From positions 310,001 to 374,000 of the forward strand of contig NZ_JAJUXH010000005.1 of NCBI RefSeq assembly GCF_021390245.1: a stretch of DNA of 64,000 nucleotides. The letters are read 5' to 3'. Of this stretch, positions 33,330 to 41,716 are shown piece after piece. How positions within the stretch are numbered: position 1 is the first letter of the stretch; each line of letters opens with the position of its first letter. Source of the stretch: Dyadobacter sp. CY323 (GTDB lineage: Bacteria; Bacteroidota; Bacteroidia; Cytophagales; Spirosomataceae). The notes beneath the pieces were generated by a model, which was given only the letters and a program-made list of their open reading frames with translations, had not been told where the DNA came from and ran no database searches. Made by a program: the position numbers and the translations under genes.

Positions 33330-35662
33330 GTCCGTCCCATCAAGGGATCCGTGTAGCTCGACTTACCGGTTTCTATTCTGCCGGCATAGCGGTAGGATGC
33401 AGAAAGAGGCCCTTTGCTGACCTGAACGGTAAAGTCGTACCACCCAAAGCTTTTTGACAGATCCAGCCCAACAGGTCTGCTTTTTCCTTTCAGGCTAATC
33501 GTTTCGTTTTGATAGCCGTAGCCATGATGGATAATGGCGCAGCTCACTCCCTTTGGGTCGGGACAGTTTACCGTAATGAGAACACCGGGCTTGGTATGGC
33601 GGTTGATTCTTTGATGGTCATGTACAACGGACACCTCAAAGTTATTCCATTCTGCTGCACCATTAAACTCCCTAAAAAAACCATTTGGACCCTGAACTAC
33701 CAAATGATATTGATCATGATCAAAGTCCTCGATAGTCCATACGTCCTGTTGCCTGTCGCCCACCGTTATTGCATAATTACGGGGTGCATTATCTACGCCT
33801 GATTTTACCCGATATGTGTATACAATAAAGGGAGAAGCAGCGGTTTGCGGACCGAAAAGTTTATCAGAAACATGAAAATTCATCTCGAATTGCTTGTCAT
33901 CCCGTAGTCTTCCATTTACTTCGGGCGAATAGGGCAAAGCAGAAGAAGGACGCACACCCGGCTCCTGGCGCGGCATTTGAGCAATCGGCGTATTGCTGTT
34001 GATGTCCTTCATTTCAGCCTCCGAGAGTGCGCGGAAATTAGCAGGTTCATTTTTAAACTTGGCCTTATGTATTTTTTCAATCAAAGGAATCTTCTCTAAA
34101 AATGGCAGGGGTGCCTCTTTTTTCGCCTCATAGGGCCTGAATACGGATGTTAAATCGCCGCAGATGGCGCGCCGCCATGCACTGATATTGCTTTCGTAAG
34201 TTTTTTTTCCAAATTTATTATCAACGAATTTTTCCAGAAACTGTAAGGACGAGGTATGATCAAACACTTCTGAATTCACCCATCCTCCGCGTGTCCATGG
34301 AGAAGCAATGATCATAGGCACTCGATAGCCCAATCCAATGGGAGCAATACGTCCTTTCTCCCGGTTACTCTGCTGGTCCAGACTCGTCACATATTCCGCC
34401 TGGGCATCCAGGGATGCGGACAATTTCCCCCTGTTCTTTTCATGTGGATGTGGCGGAACATAAGGAGGGATATGATCAAAATACCCGTCATTTTCATCGT
34501 AAGTCAATACAAAGATGGTCTTCTTCCATATCTTAGGGTTTTCGGTCAGGATATTGATCACCTCGCTCATGAACCAGGCGCCGTACCAGGGATGGCCCGG
34601 GTGATCGGAGAACTTACCGGCAGGAACCAGCCATGATACAAGCGGCAGGTTTCCGTTTTTTACATCGTCTCTGAACTGATGCAGAACATCGCCTTTGGGA
34701 ATTTCCAGTTCCCGCTGCTGTCCTCCATCCTGGTAGGTTAATGTTTGCATATCCCGGTAATACGGGTCTGCTTTATTGGTCGTAAAGGCCCGGTCGTGAA
34801 GGGATTTTTGCTCAGATGTAAGGAATTTGTACTTCTCCTTTTGATATGCATCAACATTAAACTGACCGAAGTTTTCAAGCGTATTGTCCCCAAAATTATC
34901 TAACCAGGTTTCTTTCTCAGGAGGCAATCCTTGTTTATACAAATCATTCTGATACACTTTCCAGCTGAGCTGCAACGCTTCCAGGCGTTCGGGAAACGTT
35001 TTCCAGTGTGCCAAACTCCATGGTTTTGTATCTTCATTCCATACCCGTGCGAACAGCTTGGGGTCATTCCTGTCCCTCACCGTACCCGACCAGAAATGGA
35101 CTCTGTTGGGCGTTGTGGAAGAAAGTGCGGAACTGAAATTCTGATCACAAATGGTAAATGCGTCCGCCAGCGCATAGTAGAAGGGAAGGTCCTGGCGGTT
35201 GTAATAGCCCAGGGTAAGCGGCATATGCCTGTATTCTTTTTTTGGAGATTTTTTAGATTCCAGCCATTTATCAAAATGCCCATGGTTACGTGCATCCGTT
35301 TGATCCGGCCAGCTATGCGGAAGATCGCTCATCCAGGTAGCTTTGGTATTATTAATGTCCAAATGAAAAGGCCTATAGGTTTCGCCCTTTTCATTGGTTT
35401 GCAGCCATACCTTATTGGCGTTTGGCAGAGAAATGCTTCTGGGATCATTGAACCCGCGTACTCCCTGGAGAGAACCGAACATATGGTCAAAAGACCTGTT
35501 TTCCTGCATCAAAAAAACAACATGCTCTGCATCGGAAAAGGAACTTCCATCCGCCGGCTCGATCTGCATTGCTTTCAATATACTGGCATGCAGCAATTCT
35601 GTTAAAGCCACGCCCCCGGTTAGAAGCATGGCTTTTTTTAGAAATTCTCTTCTATTATCCAT
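33323..35662 (-). CDS. Phosphocholine-specific-type phospholipase C
   Basis: 779 residues starting MDNRREFLKKAMLLTGGVAL, a twin-arginine signal. Phosphoesterase-family features: HVVFLMQENRSFDHMFGSLQ (metal site and nucleophile region), NFSSALSSTTPNRVHFWSGT, VSWLVPAGKFSDHPGHPW and TYDENDGYFDHIPPYVPP. Two C-terminal DUF756-type domains follow (GYRVPMIIASPWTRGGWVNS precedes them; GPNGFFREFNGAAEWNNF is in the first). The length is as in known PLCs (about 700-830). It splits phosphatidylcholine, and in relatives phosphatidylethanolamine or sphingomyelin, into a diglyceride or ceramide and a phosphorylated headgroup. It is the last gene of the run that starts with the eut genes. Confidence 0.9.
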   Translation of the reverse strand: MDNRREFLKKAMLLTGGVALTELLHASILKAMQIEPADGSSFSDAEHVVFLMQENRSFDHMFGSLQGVRGFNDPRSISLPNANKVWLQTNEKGETYRPFHLDINNTKATWMSDLPHSWPDQTDARNHGHFDKWLESKKSPKKEYRHMPLTLGYYNRQDLPFYYALADAFTICDQNFSSALSSTTPNRVHFWSGTVRDRNDPKLFARVWNEDTKPWSLAHWKTFPERLEALQLSWKVYQNDLYKQGLPPEKETWLDNFGDNTLENFGQFNVDAYQKEKYKFLTSEQKSLHDRAFTTNKADPYYRDMQTLTYQDGGQQRELEIPKGDVLHQFRDDVKNGNLPLVSWLVPAGKFSDHPGHPWYGAWFMSEVINILTENPKIWKKTIFVLTYDENDGYFDHIPPYVPPHPHEKNRGKLSASLDAQAEYVTSLDQQSNREKGRIAPIGLGYRVPMIIASPWTRGGWVNSEVFDHTSSLQFLEKFVDNKFGKKTYESNISAWRRAICGDLTSVFRPYEAKKEAPLPFLEKIPLIEKIHKAKFKNEPANFRALSEAEMKDINSNTPIAQMPRQEPGVRPSSALPYSPEVNGRLRDDKQFEMNFHVSDKLFGPQTAASPFIVYTYRVKSGVDNAPRNYAITVGDRQQDVWTIEDFDHDQYHLVVQGPNGFFREFNGAAEWNNFEVSVVHDHQRINRHTKPGVLITVNCPDPKGVSCAIIHHGYGYQNETISLKGKSRPVGLDLSKSFGWYDFTVQVSKGPLSASYRYAGRIETGKSSYTDPLMGRTM

Positions 35663-35684
35663 TTCCTGATTGATTCCTTTTGCT

Positions 35685-36926
35685 TTACCTGCTTAGGTAT
35701 GGTCCGTGCACCGCTTTGATGGTAAAACTTTCCGAAGAATCGTCTAATATATAAATGTCATACTGTCCGCCGCCCGGGTGAACCCGCACAACAACATGGC
35801 CCTGTCTGCTTTTTATAGGGCTGATCCGTCTTTCGCTAATCACAGCCAGGGTTTCCTTCATGAGATTGGTTGTGAATATGTCTCTTTCACCAGGATAGAC
35901 TTTGCTGTTTTCCAACATGCGCAGAAATGTACTGTTGTTTGGATGGCTTGCCGTCCAAGCCTGTATGACAATGACCCTGGGACGAACTGCCATCAGAAAG
36001 TTTTCGCCCATGGCGTCGTAAGTAGCATGGTGGTTTGCTTCGCATACCTCAACCGGACCTGTGACGACACCCACCGGCGTTTCGATATTCTGCCATGCGC
36101 CAACCGGAGCACTGGAGTTAACAAGATCACCGCCGTTGAAATAATCAAAATTCCCGTAAGAGATACGGATTGCGGCGCTGCATTGATTTTCGGTCGGATA
36201 TTCCTCTTTGGAAAGCCTCTCCAAAGGCGGGAAATGATTACGGACCTTATCTCCCGTACCCGTCCATACCTGCCCATTTACAGCAATGTTCCTGATCTCG
36301 AATTCGGGATATTGATCCGCTTGCTTAAGTAACCTGAATTGTTTACTGGACCCTGCCTTAAACTGTTCAGCCTTCGCACCACCGGCAATCTGGCTTTTTA
36401 TAAACTGAATGTGGTTCTGTATATTCTTGTCGCCAGTCATGGGCCGCGGCCAGTTATAATCCGGCCAGCCGCGATCTACAATTTTCCCGAAAGGGATATT
36501 GTCACCCACTTCGCTAATTCCCGAGAGCAGGTAATTGCCTTTGGCAGATTTTTTCTTGCCGGGTTCGGCTGAACCCATATGGTCATCGTGTAAATGGCTC
36601 GAATGAATATAGTCTATTTTTTTCTCGGGCAGCGGCTGCATCATGCGGAGCACATAGCGCGAAATCCATTCGCCGGGAGTCCTGCTGTCATTCGGGCGTG
36701 CATCGGCGTTATGGTGGCCTTTGGCGATCTCTCCGGCGTCTATCATCATCGTTGTTCCATCCGGCAGGATCGCAAATACACATTCTCCCTTGCCGGTGTT
36801 GATATGATGAATATCCATGTAGCCGGCCGTCCAGTTGGGCCAGGCATCGCCAACTTTACCCTGGGCAAAAGTGATTGTCTGCAAACAAACCAGCAATGCT
36901 GTCAAAAATGAATTTTTTAACCCCAT
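35685..36926 (-). CDS. Secreted metallo-beta-lactamase-fold hydrolase (tandem copy 1)
   Basis: About 413 residues from the ATG at 36926 (MGLKNSFLTALLVCLQTITF, signal peptide). The metal motif HxHxDH appears as SSHLHDDHMGS; MMIDAGE precedes it. It resembles the ComEC/Rec2-like MBL branch. Later YFNGGDLV and EANHHATYDAMGE supply further Asp and His ligands. Most of the length matches the next gene (36949-38184); both begin their mature part with Y-M-D-I-H-H-I and GECVFAILPDGTTMMIDAGE. It probably hydrolyses a phosphate or ester bond in the periplasm; the substrate is unknown. The earlier in-frame start at 37025 would overlap the upstream gene and lacks a signal. Confidence 0.82.
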   Translation of the reverse strand: MGLKNSFLTALLVCLQTITFAQGKVGDAWPNWTAGYMDIHHINTGKGECVFAILPDGTTMMIDAGEIAKGHHNADARPNDSRTPGEWISRYVLRMMQPLPEKKIDYIHSSHLHDDHMGSAEPGKKKSAKGNYLLSGISEVGDNIPFGKIVDRGWPDYNWPRPMTGDKNIQNHIQFIKSQIAGGAKAEQFKAGSSKQFRLLKQADQYPEFEIRNIAVNGQVWTGTGDKVRNHFPPLERLSKEEYPTENQCSAAIRISYGNFDYFNGGDLVNSSAPVGAWQNIETPVGVVTGPVEVCEANHHATYDAMGENFLMAVRPRVIVIQAWTASHPNNSTFLRMLENSKVYPGERDIFTTNLMKETLAVISERRISPIKSRQGHVVVRVHPGGGQYDIYILDDSSESFTIKAVHGPYLSR

Positions 36927-36948
36927 ATTTAGAATAACCCTCAGCCCG

Positions 36949-38175
36949 CTATCTGCTTTCATATTTCCCATGAATGGATTTGATGATAAAGTTTTCCGAC
37001 GTGTCATCCAATACGTACACTTCATAACTATCGCCGCCCGGATGTACCCGGATGACCGTATGTCCCTGCGTACTTTTCAGCTGACGCACTAAGGTTGAAC
37101 CGAGAACCGTCTTGTTGACGTCAAAGAGATGAGAAGTAAAGATGTCCCGCTCGCCAGGATAAATATTCTTCGCCAGCATAGCTTTAAGCGCGATGGCATC
37201 GGGGTGGCTGAGGGCAAAACCCTGGATGACAAAAACCCGGGGAGCTACCGCCCGTACAAACTCAGCACTCATGGCATCTTTTGCATGATGGTTCGCTTCG
37301 CATACATCCACAGGCCCGGCAGCCAGGCCCACCGGCATCTCAATGTGTTTCCAGGTGCCAGGAGTGTGAGTGCGGATGAGATCACCGCCGTTGAAATAAT
37401 CAAACTTCCCGTACGATATCCGGATCGCGGCGCTGCATGCGTTTTCTTCCGGATAATCGTCTTCGGGTAGTTTGTCAAGAGGAGGGAAGTGATGACGGGT
37501 ATTGTTGTGTGTGCCGGTCCAAACCTGTCCGTTGGCGGCAATGTTCCTGATTTCAAACCCTGGAAATTTACCCGCCTGCCGTACAAGCTTAAACTGCTGA
37601 TTGGAGCCTACCTGAAACTGTTCAGCTTTTGCCCCGTTAGCAACATGCCAATTCACAAAGCGAATGTAGTTTTGCATATCCTGGTCATCAGTCATTGAAC
37701 GAGGATAGTTGTAATCAGGCCAGTTGCGGTCTATTATTTTCCCAAAAGGGATCAGCGTGCCTACTTCGGTAACACCCGTGAGGATATAGTCTCCTTTCTT
37801 GGATTTTCTATTGCTGAGCTTCACATTCCCCATATGGTCATCATGAAAATGTGTCAGCATAATGTAGTCTAATTTCTTCTCGGGCAGCGGTCGCATCATG
37901 CGGAGCATGTAACGGGATATCCACTCTCCGGTACTTCTGCTGCCGTCAGGTTTGAAGTTACGTTTGTCAGTGCCCGTTTCGCCTGCGTCTATCATCATCG
38001 TGGTGCCGTCGGGCAGGATGGCAAATACACATTCCCCTCTGCCTGTACTGATGTGATGAATGTCCATATAATCGGCCGACCAGTCCGGAAATATGTCGCC
38101 TGGTTTAACCTGTGCATTGGTGGCCGTAGCAAAACAAATCAACCATGAGAGAAATGATAATTGTCGCAATTTCAT
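36949..38175 (-). CDS. Secreted metallo-beta-lactamase-fold hydrolase (tandem copy 2)
   Basis: About 408 residues from the ATG at 38175 (MKLRQLSFLSWLICFATATN, signal peptide). The metal motif is LTHFHDDHMGN, closer to the canonical T-H-x-H-x-D-H than the tandem copy at 35685-36926. YFNGGDLIRTH and CEANHHAKDAMS give other ligands. It follows the phosphoesterase-LRR gene by about a dozen bases and precedes its copy by 22 bases, so all are likely in one transcript. Recent duplication is suggested by long shared stretches. The reaction is unknown; a phosphoesterase or lactonase role would fit the neighbours. Confidence 0.82.
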   Translation of the reverse strand: MKLRQLSFLSWLICFATATNAQVKPGDIFPDWSADYMDIHHISTGRGECVFAILPDGTTMMIDAGETGTDKRNFKPDGSRSTGEWISRYMLRMMRPLPEKKLDYIMLTHFHDDHMGNVKLSNRKSKKGDYILTGVTEVGTLIPFGKIIDRNWPDYNYPRSMTDDQDMQNYIRFVNWHVANGAKAEQFQVGSNQQFKLVRQAGKFPGFEIRNIAANGQVWTGTHNNTRHHFPPLDKLPEDDYPEENACSAAIRISYGKFDYFNGGDLIRTHTPGTWKHIEMPVGLAAGPVDVCEANHHAKDAMSAEFVRAVAPRVFVIQGFALSHPDAIALKAMLAKNIYPGERDIFTSHLFDVNKTVLGSTLVRQLKSTQGHTVIRVHPGGDSYEVYVLDDTSENFIIKSIHGKYESR

Positions 38176-38187
38176 ATCTGACAAGTT

Positions 38188-39960
38188 CTAATATCTAAGG
38201 CTTACTGTCCAGTTTTTACTCTTCGCAAGGCTGCGGTCGCAATCCCTTTCGCCCGGGTTGCCGCCGATGAATAATTTTGCAGGACTAGCGCTTTTGTGCA
38301 AGCTCGCAAACAAAGCATTCATGGTCTCGGTTGTGAATTGATTATCGGTACAAACCAACCACGTGAGTGCAGTATTTTTGCTGAAATCCAAAGTCATCAA
38401 CCGGTTTTCGTAGCAATCCAGCCGTCTCAGTGCAGTGGTCTTGCTCAGGTCCAAACTCCTCAAATCGTTCTGATAACAATTCAGCCAGGTGAGCGCAGTG
38501 TTTTTGCTTACATCAAGGTTCATTAACCGGTTGCGATAGCAATACAATTCGGCGAGCAAGGTGTTTTTGTTTACGTCCAGGTTCGTTAGCTGATTACCAT
38601 TGCACCACAATGTTTTAAGCGCAGTATTGTGACTTATGTTCAATTGCATTAACCGGTTATCACTGCAATCCAGCGATGTCAGCTCTGCATTCTTGCTGAC
38701 GTCCAAATACGTCAGGCCAGCGCCTTTGCAGATCAATGTTGTGATATTGTCTCCATTAATAGAGATCGCGCGGGTCGATGCGGCTGGATAGGTATGGTCA
38801 ATTTGCGATACTGATTCTTTAAGTGTCAGAACTTCTTTCTTCGAACCATCGCCCCAATCAATCGTGGCTGATCCAGGTCCTGATAATTGAATATTTACCT
38901 TGCGACCTTCCGTGATCATACTGATCTTATCAGCATTCGCTTTCTTTTCGGTAAATGAATCGGGGTAAGTCACAAAGAACATCCGTTCTTTGCTGTGAGT
39001 AGGTTTCCATAAATCCAGTTCGCGACTGTTGTCGTATAATTTTAAAATCCAGGAATCGAATTTTCTTTGTCCTTCATGCAATTCAATCACCCTGGCGCCT
39101 GACCCAAGGTCTCCGTAAATCTGGCGGCCGCCGGCTTGGCCGAATGCAAGGCAGATATCGTTTATGTTTCCAATGTAATTGTTGTTGTGCTCATGGCCTA
39201 CAAATACGCCCATTACATCTTTCTTTTCCTGAAAAGCTTTAAACAGATTGGAGTTGATGCTCGACTTGGAATGCAGCTTTTCGTAGTTAATGCCATAAGT
39301 GGTGCTTTTTCCAACAACGTCCGCAAATTCCGGAAAAGGGATATGGAAAAACGCCAGTGCCGGAAGCGGCGTCCCGTTATTTTGTTTGGTCAATGCGGCG
39401 CTCTGCTCTTTGTACCATTGTACCTGGCTTTCATCCATCCAGTCTTTAACATTCGGCTCTCTCTCCTCGGAATCCAGACCATAAAGCACGGCCGCGGTCT
39501 TCTCTGACTTTGAAGCTTGTATAGGCAGCACGTAATTGCCCTTTCCTGCCAATTCTTTGGGTCCGGCGATGGTCAGGTTATAAGGCAAACCTACGATTGT
39601 ATTCATAGTCTGCTCTTTATCCAGTTCATACTCTGCGTCGTGGTTGCCCAACACGGCTGCCCAGGGTACTTTTGCATCGATCATTACCTGCGCTACTTTC
39701 AGCCAGGCTTTCTTTCTGTTATCCGAACCGACCACGTCGCCGGTAAGTACCACCAGATCCGGCTTTTCTCTCTGGATAACCGCCCTCATCATTACCAGCG
39801 TACTATCCGACCGATATGCATCATACTGTATATGGATATCGGTAAACTGTACAATTTTGAACCTGGCCCGGGCATTGAATTTCAGTACCGGCTTTTCATC
39901 GCCTTTGGCAGATAAGAAGGAAAGGATGGTGAGGCTAATGATAAAAAGTATTCTTTTCAT
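38188..39960 (-). CDS. Metallophosphoesterase fused to Cys-containing leucine-rich repeats
   Basis: 590 residues with a signal peptide (MKRILFIISLTILSFLSAKG). The calcineurin-like domain (about 30-310) shows IVQFTDIHIQYD, VVLTGDVVGSD, AVLGNHDAEYE, AFFHIPFPEF and GVFVGHEHNNNYIG, the full metal-ligand series. After a linker (310-400) with DWGDGSKKEVLTL, which resembles a PKD-like loop, come at least six 21-residue repeats (about 415-560) of the pattern L-D-V-S-x-N-x-x-L-x-x-L-x-C-x-x-N-x-L. The repeats could bind a surface polymer or hold the enzyme at the membrane. It lies between susD and the MBL genes on the same strand. Confidence 0.85.
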   Translation of the reverse strand: MKRILFIISLTILSFLSAKGDEKPVLKFNARARFKIVQFTDIHIQYDAYRSDSTLVMMRAVIQREKPDLVVLTGDVVGSDNRKKAWLKVAQVMIDAKVPWAAVLGNHDAEYELDKEQTMNTIVGLPYNLTIAGPKELAGKGNYVLPIQASKSEKTAAVLYGLDSEEREPNVKDWMDESQVQWYKEQSAALTKQNNGTPLPALAFFHIPFPEFADVVGKSTTYGINYEKLHSKSSINSNLFKAFQEKKDVMGVFVGHEHNNNYIGNINDICLAFGQAGGRQIYGDLGSGARVIELHEGQRKFDSWILKLYDNSRELDLWKPTHSKERMFFVTYPDSFTEKKANADKISMITEGRKVNIQLSGPGSATIDWGDGSKKEVLTLKESVSQIDHTYPAASTRAISINGDNITTLICKGAGLTYLDVSKNAELTSLDCSDNRLMQLNISHNTALKTLWCNGNQLTNLDVNKNTLLAELYCYRNRLMNLDVSKNTALTWLNCYQNDLRSLDLSKTTALRRLDCYENRLMTLDFSKNTALTWLVCTDNQFTTETMNALFASLHKSASPAKLFIGGNPGERDCDRSLAKSKNWTVSLRY

Positions 39961-40022
39961 TGGGTTAGGAATAGTTCAGTCCGCTGAGCGGTCAGCGCAT
40001 GTTTTTTACGGAATTTTAATTG

Positions 40023-40062
40023 AATGGATAGCGCAACTGAAAAGTCAGTTGCGCTATCCATT
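40023..40062 (-). terminator. Perfect 18-bp hairpin downstream of susD
   Basis: AATGGATAGCGCAACTGA, loop AAAG, TCAGTTGCGCTATCCATT. It lies between susD (ends 40121) and the phosphoesterase gene (starts 39960). There is no long T run. It may end part of the transcript or protect the susCD message, a known way to raise SusCD amounts over downstream enzymes. Confidence 0.65.
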
Positions 40063-40120
40063 GGTTCAGGAATAGGAAACCCGCAGCTTTGACCGCTAAG
40101 CGAGTATTTTTAAAGCATTT

Positions 40121-41695
40121 TTATTGGTAGGATTGATTTTGTTGCTGCTCAATAAGCGGCACGGACCAAAAATAATCTGAGTAAGGTGGATTGATCGGAG
40201 AAAAACGAGCAGGATCTCTGTCTCCGATGCCCAGCGGCAGGCGTAAGCCTATCAGATAATAGGTACGGTCGCCGTGTTCGCTTGCCAGTTCCTTGGTACG
40301 ATCGTTGTGAATATCGTTTGCTGTGATCTTGGACGCTGAAATATCGTCCAATCCTGCACGCTTCCTCACCACATTTAGATCCTGAGCGGCGCCTTGTTTG
40401 TCGCCTGCATTAAAGCGAAGTATGGCACGGGTAAGGTAAATTTCAGCCAGTCTGATCATAGGGCGGTTGGAATAACGTCCGCTAGATGAACGGAAATATT
40501 TATCTACCCATACTTCCGGCCTTGCTACCTTAGCTGTTGCATTAGGATCACCGCCCGGGGCACCATATTCCTCATAACGCTTATAGAGTTGCATATAACG
40601 TTTGTCCTTCTTCGCTTCAGGAATTTCAGCGTAATTGCCCTTCATTCCGTCAGCCATCCATCCGATTTCCTTCAAAGCAGCGTATGCCAGCGTGTAGGTG
40701 GAATAGTCTCCTCCCCTGTTGTTGTTGTTATACAGATTTTTCCCATAAATGCCTGGCGTTCTGTCAAAGCGTGTACTTGGGCTCACATAGGCTGTTTCCC
40801 AAATAACTTCGTTGGCATTTTGCCCGCCTGTCCGGTTGAACGCGACAATTGGATCTTCTGTAAGATCGTACATCGAACTGGCCAGTACAAAATCACATTC
40901 GGTCTTAGCTTTTGCATGTTGACCGGTTATGAAATATACCCTGGACAACATGCTGGAAGCCGCAAATTTGTTTGCTCTCCCTTTCGGCTGGGTTTCTGTC
41001 GAAACATAACTTTCAGGCAGTAATTCCTTTGCTTTTTCGAGATCGCTCTGAATCAGCGCCCAGACCTCCGCAACAGTACCCAGATAAGGCTCCTTCAATT
41101 CTTCCGGTGTTTTGACGTAGTCGGTGCGCAGGACAAAATGACGGCTAGCATTGGTCCCGTTCGGGTCAAAAGGAGGTGCATATAATCTTGCCAGATACCA
41201 ATAGGCCACTCCGCGCATAAAATACAACTCACCTTTATAGCGTTTCACGACTTCGCGGTCGGCATTGACCATCCCCTCAAAAGGATCTCTTCCTTCCCTT
41301 TCCGCATCGTTCAGCAACTGTAAAGCTGCGTTATTATTGGTGATGATATAATACAGGAACTTGAAAGTCTCCGCTACTTCCTTATCCGAAGGCGCAGTGG
41401 CGTATGTACGGTTATAATATTGTGTCGCATAATTATTACCCTGTATAGCTTCGGGCAATAGCCGTACAATATCCGACTGTCCAAACTGAACCAGTGACAG
41501 CGATCCCATCGGGTTAAACCAGGGGTCATTTGACAAATGGAGATATCCTTCCCGGACGCCAAGTTCCAGCTCTTTTGTATTCTGCCACGGAAACTGAAAG
41601 GGTCTTTCCAGCTCAAAATATTTGTCACATGAGGATAACCCAAACGTCACAAAAAAAATGCAGCAGTTTTTGATAATCTTATTATACATTTTCAT
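40121..41695 (-). CDS. SusD/RagB-family outer-membrane lipoprotein
   Basis: 524 residues with lipobox FGLSSCDKY. SusD helices are seen in RYKGELYFMRGVAYWYLARL and KFAASSMLSRVYFITGQHAK. The C-terminal part has RPMIRLAEIYLTRAILRFN, DLNVVRKRAGLDDIS and DRTKELASEHGDRTYYL. It would cover the SusC pore encoded 21 bases upstream. No glycosidase lies in this operon: its companions are phosphoesterase-like enzymes and a phospholipase, so the ligand may be a phosphorylated polymer or lipid (inference). Confidence 0.9.
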   Translation of the reverse strand: MKMYNKIIKNCCIFFVTFGLSSCDKYFELERPFQFPWQNTKELELGVREGYLHLSNDPWFNPMGSLSLVQFGQSDIVRLLPEAIQGNNYATQYYNRTYATAPSDKEVAETFKFLYYIITNNNAALQLLNDAEREGRDPFEGMVNADREVVKRYKGELYFMRGVAYWYLARLYAPPFDPNGTNASRHFVLRTDYVKTPEELKEPYLGTVAEVWALIQSDLEKAKELLPESYVSTETQPKGRANKFAASSMLSRVYFITGQHAKAKTECDFVLASSMYDLTEDPIVAFNRTGGQNANEVIWETAYVSPSTRFDRTPGIYGKNLYNNNNRGGDYSTYTLAYAALKEIGWMADGMKGNYAEIPEAKKDKRYMQLYKRYEEYGAPGGDPNATAKVARPEVWVDKYFRSSSGRYSNRPMIRLAEIYLTRAILRFNAGDKQGAAQDLNVVRKRAGLDDISASKITANDIHNDRTKELASEHGDRTYYLIGLRLPLGIGDRDPARFSPINPPYSDYFWSVPLIEQQQNQSYQ

Positions 41696-41716
41696 GATAT
41701 ACTACATTTCGATAGT

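Noticed and set aside
39122..39142. GGCGGCCGCCGGCTTGGCCG in the phosphoesterase gene as another insert
   Set aside because: The minus-strand reading (FGQAGGRQIYG) keeps the expected length and pattern of the family; nothing suggests extra residues.
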